Assembly (NCBI RefSeq): GCF_001540865.1
Contig: NC_033623.1
Span: 10,027,591-10,091,590, forward strand
DNA: 64,000 nucleotides
Direction: 5' to 3'
Source of the DNA: Ananas comosus
Lineage: Eukaryota; Streptophyta; Magnoliopsida; Poales; Bromeliaceae
Below are positions 1-10,230 of this stretch, in pieces. The notes under the pieces were generated by a model. It was given only the letters and a program-made list of their open reading frames with translations, made no database searches and was not told where the DNA came from. A program made the position numbers and the translations under genes. Every line of letters starts with the position of its first letter. The stretch's first letter is position 1.

Positions 1-127
1 CATCCCTCGTCTTCCCTCCTTGTCGTCCCTTTCTTTCTTTCTTTTTTCTTCGCTTCCTCTTTCTCATCCTCCACCATCCACGTTGATGTCGCGTTCTTCT
101 CTCTCACCTCGTCCATATCTGCACAGA

Positions 128-723
128 CGATTGCGGTGGCGATGCATGCTCAGATATAGTATTGATCGCGGATGTTAGACTGCAGTAGAGGGTGTGATTG
201 TCGATGATGATGACGACGATGACGGCGACGAGGGTTTAGTAGAATTTGAGAACGACAAAACCTGAATAAATGACTTATTTTTGTAAAAATACAAGTGGTG
301 GATCTTATGCAAATTGGTTATTGGTTGTTTTTATGCAAAGAAAAATAAATTTTAAACCACTGTTATTTAGTTTACACCATTTATCTCCATTTTTTTTTTT
401 TTTTTTTTTTTTTCGGGGCCTGGCTGCCCCACCCTTGTAGCCTAATTCATCATTCCGTNCGATTGCGGTGGCGATGCATGCTCAGATATAGTATTGATCG
501 CGGATGTTAGACTGCAGTAGAGGGTGTGATTGTCGATGATGATGACGACGATGACGGCGACGATGGTGCAGTAGAATTTAAGAACGACAAAACCTGAATA
601 AATGACTTATTTTTGTAAAAATACAAGTGGTGGATTTCTTTTGCAAGTTGGTTATTGGTTGTTTTTATGCAAAGAAAAATAAATTTTAAACCACTGTTAT
701 TTAGTTTATACCGTTTATCTTCA
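128..723. repeat. Direct duplication (about 264 bp x2) around a poly-T run and a single N
   Basis: The segment 128-391 recurs at 460-723 with only a few substitutions. The two copies are separated by a poly-T run (about 391-413), a 45-bp GC-richer stretch (414-458) and one N at 459. The second copy begins immediately after the N. The arrangement looks like two alleles, or two read ends, placed in series by the assembler rather than a biological tandem repeat. No coding potential was recognised. Confidence 0.75.
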
Positions 724-2530
724 ATTTTATTTTTTACTTTTTATTTTAACAGTCGAGTTCTCAATCTCTTCATTTCACTATAATTACATTCCAGGCTGTT
801 AAAAAGTGAATGTGCTATTTCAGTGCCCACTAAACCTCTATGTTGCCTCTTTAGCAGCCAAAGTAAAACAACGAAAATATTGAGACCAAAAGTGCAATTA
901 AAATTAAAATATTAATTGTATATTACAAATCTAAATTTTAAGTTTTAAATTTGAATTTAAATCTCTAATATTGATTTAAAACTAAATTAGAAATTTGACT
1001 TAGAATTCAAATTTTGAATTTGTCTTTCAAATTGAATTTGAATGTTGATTTCATGTTTTGGAATTTAATTTTGATATTCGAAATCAATATTGACTTTAAA
1101 TTTGAAATTAAAATCAAAATTTAAATTTTTTAATTTGAATTCAAAATCTGAATTATATTTTAAATCTTAATTCAAAGTCAAATTTTGAATTTTAAATTTG
1201 AATAATTTATTTCAAATCTAAATATGCATTTAAAAATTGAATTCAAATTCATATTTTGAATTTAAAATGTAAAATTAAAGTTTATAATTAAATATAAAAT
1301 TGAATCCAAAGTAGATATGAATGTAATATTTAGTACTAAATCTAAATTTGCATTTGAAATACAAATATTAAATCAAAATAAAAATTTAAAATTTAAATTT
1401 AAATTATGAATTGAAATTTCAATTTATTTCAATTTAAACTAAAATGGTGTAATTGAGTTGTATTGTAGGTGCTGACACGGTGCCAACATGCCCCATTCAA
1501 TTTTAACAATTCTTTTAACGGGTAAGACATAATTGCACTGTTCGATGCATAGTTAAGAAATTCCATAGAATTTTTTTTTGAGAGATAGGTAGCATGCTAC
1601 CCCCTTCGCTTATTTCATTTAGAAATAAATTTAGCTAGAAATGTGAATTAACTAGGATTGGAGCTTGGATTTCGGGTACCAACTACCAATTAAGCCATTT
1701 GCCACTTGCTCTAGGGACAGTCGGTAATTCCATAGAAATTAGAAATTAGAAATTTAAAATTTAAAATTTAAAATTTAAACATTTAAACATTTGAACATTT
1801 GAATTTGAATTTTCAAATTTGAAATTAGTAGTTTGAAACTTGAAGTTTCAAATTAGAAATATGAAATGTGAAACCCAAATCTTAAATTCAAAAGTTTAAA
1901 CTTAAATTTAAAATTTAAGTTTCAAAATTAAAATTTTAAAATTTAAAATTTAAAATGTACAATTTAAATTTTGAAATTTAAAATTTAAAATTTAAAATTT
2001 AAAATTTATAAATTTACATATTTAAAAATTTAAAATTTGAAATTTGAAATTGAAAATAAAAATTTAAAAATTGAAATTTAAAATAAAAGATTGAAATTTA
2101 AAATTTGAAATTTGAAATTGAAAATTGAAAATTAATAATTTAAAACTAAAATTTAAAATGAAATTTGATATTTGATATTTGAAAATTAAGATTTGAAATT
2201 AGAGAATTAGAAAATTTGAACTTTAAAAATTTAAAATTTAAAATTTAAAATTAATATTAAAATTTAATTTTAAAATTTTTGAATTTAAAATTTAAAATCT
2301 AGGTTGAAATTTAAAATTTTATGTTGAAATTTGAAATTTAGAACTTGATACATTTTTGGGTTAAGGGAGCCCAAGAATAGTAAAATTTTTTTCCTTTGGT
2401 TAGAATAGATTGTAGTTTTACTCAATTTTTTAGAGTAAAATCTAGGTTGAAATTTAAAATTTTATGTTGAAATTTGAAATTTAGAACTTGATACATTTTT
2501 GGGTTAAGGAAGCCCAAGAATGGTGAAATT
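724..2530. repeat. A/T low-complexity tract built of AAATTT-like words, with a local 95-bp duplication
   Basis: From about 880 to 2340 the sequence is almost entirely A and T. Short words such as aaatttaaaa and ttgaaattt recur every 8-12 bases on both strands. A SINE interrupts it at 1571-1725. A segment at about 2293-2391 recurs at 2436-2531 and ends at a single N (2531). I see no gene. Possible roles such as a matrix-attachment region are speculation; decayed satellite or simple-sequence expansion is equally possible. Confidence 0.7.
1571..1725 (-). mobile_element. tRNA-derived SINE, full length, antisense
   Basis: On the minus strand this starts with a tRNA-like head (A-box-like TGGCAAATGG, a diverged B box) and ends in the tail containing the palindrome GGTAGCATGCTACC followed by an A run. 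It is bracketed by a direct repeat AATTCCATAGAA at 1559-1570 and 1726-1737, a 12-bp target duplication. Two further copies with the same head and tail lie at 11363-11518 and 55376-55500. Transcription would be by RNA polymerase III, and movement would depend on a LINE in trans. Confidence 0.85.
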
Positions 2531-2531
2531 N

Positions 2532-3245
2532 TATGTCTTATCAGTGGTTAACAGAATATTGGACTTTTCTGATTTCTTATATTTGGTTGTCTATAAATTA
2601 TTAGATAATAAAAAAGTTGATCATAAAATAAAAAATATATGTGTGAGTATACGGTGGGTGTTGATCGCAAAAAAAAAAAAAGGAACAGCAGTTTTCTTTA
2701 ACATAATATTAAGAGTCTTAATGGAAAAAAAAAAAAAAGGTTTGGACCAAAGTTAAAAAAGGTGAAAGAAATCAATAGAGCAAAATAAAAAAGTATTATA
2801 TAGAGAGAGAGTTACGTTAAAATACTATCAGCAATAAACAAATCTCGTTATTACTGATTGATTTTTGATAATAGAGCTTCAAAATCAACTATAGACATTA
2901 TTAAATATGATATACATCATTTAAACTAAAAAAATTAAGTGCAGTGGCACTGGTCATGTTGAAAACTTGGTAGCTTGTAAATCACTCATGCATTCTTTCT
3001 GATGTTTACTCTAATGTTAGTCCTGGGGTTTTCTTTGTGCTAAAAGGATTTGTGGTGGGATTCTCCACACCTTTCTGCACTGTTGCTCTGACACTTGCTT
3101 CACTACAATTGGTGTGGCCCTCTAAATCATCGTGTCTTTAATTTTTAAATTTATTTATGGTTGATTTTTGTAAATTTTATGTTTTATCATGAAACTGAAA
3201 TTTGAAAATTTATATCTATTCAATTTGGTCAAATATACGTATAAA
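2532..3245. other. AT-rich intergenic stretch, nothing recognised
   Basis: It contains poly-A runs near 2670 and 2727 and a short open frame that is just low-complexity sequence. No gene, RNA or complete repeat boundary could be supported. Confidence 0.5.
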
Positions 3246-3605
3246 ACTAGACTATTATACTATTAATAATTCCAAGTCATTAGTACTATTAGATTTTTGA
3301 CACTTAGACGAAGGGATGTGCAACATTGCGGTTAGAAATGATAGTAATTTTCTAAGGTTAAGTATGTGGTTGATTTAATAATATGATTTAATAGATAAAA
3401 ATGATCAAAGGAATAAGTTTCACTGCGAAAAATTTGATAGCACAAAGTGCTTGACGCTGACAGTATAATAGTCGGACTCTATATATATATATAGAACTAG
3501 GCTGAAATACTATCAAATAGTACCAAACTATTGGTACTATTAGGTTTTCAATCTTTAGATGAAAAAATGTACTATTATGATGAGTTAGGGATGACTCTTA
3601 AACGA
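3246..3605. mobile_element. Mutator-like MITE (GAGTCCGG family) plus an adjoining half copy
   Basis: 3246-3480 begins with an actagactattatact-like end and finishes with the inverse, agtataatagtcggactc. Short runs inside it (the ATGATCAAAGG region) match the internal part of better preserved copies at 46303-47215, 61206-61466 and 63765-64000. A TA microsatellite follows at 3481-3492, and then 3494-3605 repeats one arm of the same family. No convincing target duplication is visible here, so the exact ends are approximate. Confidence 0.55.
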
Positions 3606-3915
3606 TTAACAATTTCGGATTGCAGTTAGGGATGAAAACAGATAAGCTATTATCCGAAAATATCCACATTATATTCTAAAATTCCATTCAGATAATATCA
3701 AAAAATTCTTACTTCTATCACCTTTGCGTGTCAAAATAGATCGATTCCACAACACCTTTGATAGAGAGTTACTTCTCTTTACAAGAAATATAACATAGCT
3801 TTTGCAGCAAATTTTGTACCAGGTACAACAGAAGGAATCATGTGATGTTAGCAACAATGTCAAAATTGGAAAATATTTAATCCATTAAGCAGAACTTAAC
3901 CACATAAACTATTGA
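3606..3915 (-). other. 3' flank of the RH47 gene
   Basis: This stretch lies directly downstream of the RH47 stop codon on the minus strand. It probably holds the 3' UTR and cleavage site. A short minus-strand open frame here (3669-3863) has no recognisable domain and is not called a gene. Confidence 0.4.
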
Positions 3916-5607
3916 CTATTCGACTTCTTCCTCTCTCTGAACAACAAGATTTCCTTCTGCAAGCTCACACGGCTTGATGGCGACGCTCAGCTGCTTCCGC
4001 AGTTTTTTCACAACAAACACCTCAGGTTCTTCGCATATCGTGACCACGCTTCCTTTTCGACCGAGCCGACCCGTCCGCCCGGCCCTATGGGCGTAGTGGA
4101 TAGAGTCAGTTGGAAGATCCAGATTTACCACGAGGTCGCACTCCGGCACGTCGAGTCCTCTAGCAGATAACTCGTTCGTCACCAAAACTCTCATTTCCCC
4201 GTCCTTGAATTTCTTCAGAACGGTCGATCTAGTGAGTTTACCGAGATCTCCGTGTAGTTCTGCGGCCTTCATACCGCGCGCCTCTAACTTAAACACGACA
4301 TCCTTCAACGGCTTCGTATTGTTCATAAAGACGATCACTGTGTTCGCGCTCAGTGCATGGACGCATCTCCTTAACGTGTCGACTTTGTGCTGAGCCTTGG
4401 AAACACAATAATAATGTTCTAGGTTTGGGGGTAAGCTATCAATGGCCCCTCGAGTCGCCGAGCTTGAGGAAGAGGTGGCGTCGGGATTGGATTTAAACGG
4501 GACAAGTCCATCGGTAGAGACTGAATCGAGAGGTAGGACACTCTTGGCCCTAACGAGAACGGGATCCCGCCCCCAACTCCTAGCCGCCCTTACAACCGAA
4601 AATGGTATTGTTGCAGAGACCATAATAGTCTGGCGCTCGGTGCGCTTCGCTAGCGGGCCAAGTATATTGCTAGGTTTTGTGCCAGACCTCCTACCCACAT
4701 GCTCTATAATTCTATGCATATCCTCTCGGTAGTTGAACGACAAAAGTTGATCGACTTCGTCCAACACTAGAAAACGGCATCCGTGTGTGTGGAGCTTTCC
4801 GGCTGCCGAGATCTCAGCAATCCGCCCGGGAGTTCCGACCACTATAACTGGCTTGTTTTTCTTCAATGCTTCTTCCTGCCTCGATCGATTCGCACCTCCC
4901 ACGAGCTGCTGGACGAGCTTCTTATCTGCAGGACCCAACAATCTTTCTACTTCTCTCACTATTTGCATGCCTAGTTCCCTTGAAGGAGCAACAACCACCG
5001 CTTCTATGCCTGGTTTCTGGTCAGGACTGCTTTGTTCCGCAGGCGTTTTCAGCGGGCCCACTTTGGAGAGAATTGGGAGAAGATAGGCAAGCGTCTTTCC
5101 AGAACCGGTATAGGACTGGATGACGACGTCGTGATCTTGCGAAATGGTAGGAATAGCCGCCGACTGTACTTCGGTTGGAGCTGTCAGACCTTCCTTCTCC
5201 AATCGATCGACTAGTAAAGGTGGCAACCCGAGCTCTCCGAATGTCTTTGCAGAGAACAGAGATTCATCTATTTTAAGTGGTTTCTGAGCCCCTGCAGGCT
5301 TTGATCTGGCATTGCTTGCTGGTTTAGGTTTACTCGAAGAAACCTTTGCAGAAGGCTTCCAGTTTCGCAGGTTGAGTACTTTATCTTTCTTCTCAGGCTC
5401 CGCTTTATGTTTCACTTCGAGACTCGAAAGGGTCAGCGGATCATTTTGCAGATCATGTCGATTTCTAAACCAAGCAGTTCTGTGGAATCCAGCTACTCTG
5501 GCGACGGATAATTTTCTCAGGAAAAAATGATCGCCGAGAAAGAGATACGAGCGCGAAGATGCCAACGCAAGCACATTCCGATGTGTTTGTCCGATAATTA
5601 GTTCCAT
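3916..5607 (-). CDS. RH47: DEAD-box ATP-dependent RNA helicase 47-like (ISE1 type), mitochondrial
   Basis: An intact 563-codon frame encodes a complete DEAD-box RNA helicase. The order is: basic N-terminal extension (about 1-115, with Arg/Ser/Leu-rich beginning, plausible organelle presequence); Q-motif region LFSAKTFGELGLP (117-129); motif I TGSGKT (167-172); APSRELGMQ (207-215); TPGRI (259-263); motif II written DEVD (283-286) rather than DEAD; SAT (331-333); ARGLDV near 482-487; and HRAGRTGR (507-514). The residues around these motifs, for example QSYTGSGKTLAYLLP and VVGTPGRIAEIS, match what I recall of Arabidopsis RH47/ISE1, a mitochondrial helicase whose loss alters plasmodesmatal transport. 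That identification is from memory, not a search. All catalytic motifs are present, so the product should be active in RNA remodelling. The start is the first ATG of the frame and keeps the presequence. The coding part has no intron. Confidence 0.9.
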   Translation of the reverse strand: MELIIGQTHRNVLALASSRSYLFLGDHFFLRKLSVARVAGFHRTAWFRNRHDLQNDPLTLSSLEVKHKAEPEKKDKVLNLRNWKPSAKVSSSKPKPASNARSKPAGAQKPLKIDESLFSAKTFGELGLPPLLVDRLEKEGLTAPTEVQSAAIPTISQDHDVVIQSYTGSGKTLAYLLPILSKVGPLKTPAEQSSPDQKPGIEAVVVAPSRELGMQIVREVERLLGPADKKLVQQLVGGANRSRQEEALKKNKPVIVVGTPGRIAEISAAGKLHTHGCRFLVLDEVDQLLSFNYREDMHRIIEHVGRRSGTKPSNILGPLAKRTERQTIMVSATIPFSVVRAARSWGRDPVLVRAKSVLPLDSVSTDGLVPFKSNPDATSSSSSATRGAIDSLPPNLEHYYCVSKAQHKVDTLRRCVHALSANTVIVFMNNTKPLKDVVFKLEARGMKAAELHGDLGKLTRSTVLKKFKDGEMRVLVTNELSARGLDVPECDLVVNLDLPTDSIHYAHRAGRTGRLGRKGSVVTICEEPEVFVVKKLRKQLSVAIKPCELAEGNLVVQREEEVE

Positions 5608-6604
5608 CTAAGCTCCTCAAAGAAACAATTCACTTAATAAACTAATGAACAGATTCTGAGGAGTTACAACTCATGAAGCAGCTTTTACCTGTCAGCAGAA
5701 AAAGCAGCAGTCTCTAAATAAGAAGAAGTCTCCAGAACAACTACAGAATTAAACAACTAAATGATGGATAGAAGCTCCAGTGTTCTGCATTTTTGATTTT
5801 TTTTTCTTATTTTTGGCTAAATTACGAAAACTCTATTGTCGGATACCCGTTTTCTCACTTTTTTTTTTTTTTTTTTTCCTCCTGGCTTTCAAAAACTTAT
5901 ATTTTACCTCTCAAAATTTTAAAAATATTTTCGGAGAGTTATGGCGTTAACGAAGAGGACGAAATAACCAAATTATCCATACTTATTTTTAGAGAGAAAG
6001 AAAATAAAATTTTAATATATTTCTGCCATTTTCAAAACATTTCCGGTTTTGATTTTTCCGCATAGAGTGCTAGAAGAGATATTCCCAAATCATTTCATTA
6101 TCAACCAACTTATGCATACATACGATCTTCCTCGCCGAAGAAAATGTTAAAAACTTCCTATTCCTCAGCCCTAGGGCATGAACACGGTAATTTGCGGAGC
6201 CAAAAGCCCATAACGATGAAATTAAAGCCTAAAAAAAAAAAACAATTCATCTCAAGGTACAAGATTCATTACATGAGATATATTAATTAGGCCTTTGTCA
6301 TTTCCCCAAATCAGAAAAAAAAAAAAAAAAAGAAGATCGAAGTGGGAGAGGGAAAAAGAAAAAAAAAAAAACAAGAACAATTACCAATTGCCTCGCCCAT
6401 CATTAAGAAGAGAACGCGAATTAACATCCGAAGAGCGAAGCGAAACTCCCTAACAACTTGTTCGATGTAGAGAGAGAGAGAGAGTGAGTGAGTGGGTGAG
6501 AAGAGGAGGCCGTAGGTGGGGGCTGGAGTGAGTGAAGATAGGAGAGAGAGAGAGAGGGGGAAGAGGTGGGTGGGTTTAAGAGAGAGAGAAAATTAGGGCA
6601 GGCT
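5608..6604 (-). promoter_or_regulatory. RH47 5' UTR with probable intron and CT-rich promoter
   Basis: On the minus strand a donor-like site (CAATTG/GTAATT, exon end 6385) and an acceptor preceded by a pyrimidine tract (CTGACAG, exon restart 5688) would define a 696-bp 5'-UTR intron, 5689-6384. This is inferred from splice consensus only. Upstream, 6465-6590 is a run of GA on plus, that is CT on minus, the pyrimidine patch common in plant core promoters. The intron carries several poly-A/poly-T runs. An hAT-type element ends at 6605, so the promoter proximal to the gene is only about 220 bp long before transposon sequence begins. Confidence 0.45.
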
Positions 6605-7089
6605 TAGAGATGTAAAATGGGCCGAGAGGCATGGTTTCGGGTAGACTGCAGCACTCTTGCCGGCCCAAACTTTTGGACTGTGCTGGGTCTCTCTCCGTGA
6701 GTCCGACAGCTCAGCATGGCACGGCCCGAAATGGGCCTAGGCTGTGCGGGGCCTATGAGAGGGCCGCGTCCTGGCAGAGCACGGCCAGCTTGGGCTGTCC
6801 CAGCCGGGCAACTTGCCTTGGGGTGGGTCAGAGCCTAGGAATGTCAACAGGTCGGGTTTGGGTCGGGTTTTCAAAAATCCGAACCCGAATCCGAAAACCA
6901 AATTAAAATTCGAATTTGGATCCAAACCCGGCAGGTTTTAAAAATCCATACTCATATATAGCTATATCCGATCAAAAATCTGAAACCCGAATCCGGACCC
7001 GAACCCAGCGGGTTTTAAAAATCCATACCGTTGGATGAAGTTCTAAGAAATAAAAAATTACTAGATATTTTATATATTTATTAAATAAT

Positions 7090-7142
<53 letters not shown>

Positions 7143-7730
7143 CAGGTTTAGGTTCGGTTCGGGTTCGGATCGGATAAATACAAAATCCATACACTATATC
7201 CATTCCGTCAGGTTTTTATTTTCTATACCATAACGAATCCATACCGTTTAGTTCGGATAACCGCCCCGTTCGGGTTCAGGTTCATATAATTTTTGGGTAT
7301 CCATACCCATTTACATCCTACCGCAGATTTTGGGAGTGATTTTGGTTCAATAGACACAATTTTGGTTTGGACTAAAAAACTCTCTCAATTCTTTTTTTTT
7401 TTCAAAAAAGAGATAATGAAAATTTATAGATATTTTTAAAAAATTTAAATATTTATTGTCAAAAATGTCAATATAAATATAAATAATTTATTATTTATAT
7501 TTTTTAATTTATATATTTTTTTAAAAAATTAGAAAATAAAATGTAAGAAGGCCAGCCGTACACAGCCCGGCTTGGCACGGCGCTAGGTCGGAGGATTGGT
7601 AGCTCCGGCCCAGCACGGAGGCTCGGATTTGAAGCCGAACCGGCCCCTGCTGGCCCCTAGCCCATTTCAGCCCGGCTAATTTAGGTCTTGTCGGCCCGGC
7701 TCAGCCCGGCCCAGCCCACATTACACCGTA
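6605..7730. mobile_element. hAT-type non-autonomous element (outer), interrupted by another
   Basis: It starts TAGAGATGTAAAATGGGCC and ends with the inverse type ACATTACACCGTA, giving short imperfect terminal inverted repeats of the TAGGGATG class seen in hAT transposons. The body is rich in GGCCC words (cggcccgg, agcccggc). The flanking octamers ggcaggct and agcacgcc agree at 5 of 8 positions, which is at best an eroded 8-bp target duplication. The inner element 6836-7320 splits it. Confidence 0.5.
6836..7320. mobile_element. hAT-type MITE of the GGGTTCGGGT family (inner copy)
   Basis: It begins TAGGAATGTCAACAGG and ends CCCATTTACATCCTA, inverse to each other. The subterminal regions are full of gggtttgggtcggg and cccgaacccg words. 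A TA microsatellite lies at about 7087-7139. It is the same family as 37296-37872, which has a clear 8-bp target duplication; here none can be seen. Confidence 0.6.
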
Positions 7731-9827
7731 AGCACGCCCCAATAATTTAGGAGGCATTAGGATTATCATAATTATATTACTATTAAAATTCAATCGTTAT
7801 ATGAAAAAGGTATATAATTACTTCTATACTCTTCAAAACTTCTGAAATATTTTATATATTTTTATTTTTTTATTTTAAATATGCCTCTCGTATATTTTTT
7901 CATTATTCAAAAATAATTTCGTTCTTAGTATCTGTTAAGTCATGTTGGATTAAATACGGATTAGATTTCTACCGGAGTTAAAAAAAGTGAAAATATCTCT
8001 TTTTTTCCTAACTTAAGAGCAAACAAAAATATATTTGAAAGTGTAAAATAATAATTTTACAGAGATAACGGCTGTTTCTAATAGTTCACTAATAGGATCC
8101 AACTCTAAACATATATTTGAAAGAACTTGAAATGTTAAAAAGATATTTTTTGTATTAATTTTCTAAGAGGGATAAATAAAAAAATTTATAACTTTTCAAG
8201 AATATATAAGCAATTGTCCCTGTAAGTAAAGAAAAAAGATACCCATACACTCTACTCCCCAATGTATGATTTAAATAGATGGGATTTTTTTTTGCTCATT
8301 TTTATTGATATAAAGAAAAAACATCTTTCAAGTAATCATCGTTTTCCTTAGAGTTTACTAATAGAATTGAATTTTAGAAAAGTATTTTGATAATTCAGAA
8401 TAAATTTAAAAATTTTTGAATCGTAATAAGGAATAAATAAGCAAAAGCTCCAAAGTAAAAATACCGATCTTATCGTTAACAAGTATAATGCTCATATATA
8501 AGATTCAAAACTTCGTATTGTTTCAAGAAAAAATTACTATCAAGAATTTAAGCCTACAACTCGACTACTTTCTTGTGGAATCATAGCTACTTATGATGAA
8601 ATAAAAGTAAAATTACAGATTATAAAATAAAAAAAAAACCCTTTTTAAGACATAAGATTCCAAAATGAAAATGCAGTAAACCATGTGCACACAAAATAAA
8701 GTTTGTCCTATTTATTTGGATCCTATCATATGCTTGCTTTACTATTTTCTTCATTTGTTCAAAATCTTCCATAAAAGTTAATATTTGCGAATTATGTTGA
8801 TTCGTCAAATGTAAGCGAAATCAAATTCCAATCGAGATAAGTTTAGGATAAGTGTCTTATCCTAAACTTGTGACCAATTTAAAAGATTAGAAACAAAGCA
8901 CAAAATTGAAATTAGAATAATTTAATATGTAGGTGCAGATAGCTAATTGAGAAAGAAGAGAAAGTGCAAGGATAAACTTCTATAATTTTGCCAATAAAAG
9001 ACTGTATTTTTACTCATATCAAAGCATTTCGCAAAACCAGATATAAACAGAAATCAAACGACATTCCTTCGCCGAGCAACGTCACCTTATTTTCATGTAA
9101 GTCCTGTAGGTGTATTAATTCTCTCTGTCTCTCTCTCTCCCTCCATTTCACATGGCTTTATATGGGCTCTATGTCGAGAGAAAATGTATTTGTCTCTTTT
9201 ACACCTCTATTTTCAATTAAAACTCTCATCTCTTCCCTCTATTCTCTCTCTATAATTTTTTCTAATCCAACACACACATAAAGGAACTCAGAAGAAAAAA
9301 AAAACACAAACAGAAAGCAAAAGTAAAAGAGTGGTAAAGAAAAAGAGGAAATTTGTTTGCTCCTTTTTTTTTTTTTTTTCTTTTTCTTTTAAATATTTTA
9401 TGCTGTTTTAGTATTGTCGGCCTGCTTAAATTTTAGTTTTTTTTGGATAAAATATTTTGCTAAATTTATTTTGATTTTATTGCGTAAAAATATTATAAAA
9501 ATTCTAAAAATAAAGCTGGTGTAATATGAAAAAATTTAGTTATTACCAGTAACGTGTAGAACAAATCTTATGAATATTGAAAATATATTCTTACATTAAT
9601 TCACCTACTAATTGAATAATTATTTATTGAGTTTTGAATAAGTTATTAATAAAAATTCTTCTTTTGCAGGTACTTTTGCTTATTTATTAAGTTGCTTTTA
9701 AGGTCATCGATAAACTGGTAACAATAAATATGCTCAACAATTTTTTTTTCCCACCATTATTTTAATATATTATATTATAGTGAAAAGGTCAAAAAAAAAT
9801 GTACTGGTAAAAAAAAAAAAAAAAAAN
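7731..9827. other. AT-rich intergenic region, no gene recognised
   Basis: About 2.1 kb without a supportable gene. Notable items are a perfect hairpin at 8839-8869 (14-bp stem, 3-nt loop), CT repeats near 9120-9145, and poly-A just before a single N at 9827. Sequence just after the N (9828-9880) is GC-richer and resembles the ends of some plant repeats, but it could not be assigned. Confidence 0.4.
8839..8869. repeat. Perfect 14-bp inverted repeat with 3-nt loop
   Basis: AAGTTTAGGATAAG, then TGT, then CTTATCCTAAACTT. It stands alone in AT-rich DNA with no gene end nearby, so a terminator role is not supported. It may be a scar of a small element. Confidence 0.7.
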
Positions 9828-10230
9828 TCCCGGCGTTATTAACACCCGCCGTGAAGCGCAGGACATTATACTAGTGATCCATTAAAAGATAACCAAGTTA
9901 TGTTTAAGAAGTTCATGATATATACCTAAAGATTCTCTGATCACAAAAGCGTTTGCCACAATAAAACCTGCCGCTGGCCGAATGCTACAGGAAAGACACT
10001 GATTTATTACCAGAGCCATCTTATAACCAACACCGACTAAAACCATGCAGTTCCATTTACTGATTCTTTGCATCACCTGGTCCACCAAGCCTACATAATG
10101 TACAGAGTCATCATAAATAGAACTAGGGTTTTTGAAAGTATCCAAGTATCTACAAAGTTGCACCAGGCCATTTCTGAATTTGAGATATTATATCGATATA
10201 TCGACGTACAAAAGGCGCACAATGGTTTCT
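9828..10230 (-). other. 3' flank of the F-box/LRR gene
   Basis: The region lies downstream of the stop codon of the minus-strand F-box/LRR gene and probably contains its 3' UTR. A minus-strand open frame at 9882-10163 has no domain I recognise and is not called. Confidence 0.4.

Noticed and set aside
4205..5530. Several plus-strand open frames across the RH47 gene
   Set aside because: They are reverse-frame shadows of the helicase coding sequence and carry no domain.
8839..8869. Hairpin as a transcription terminator
   Set aside because: No gene ends there and the setting is a plant nuclear genome; kept only as a structural repeat.
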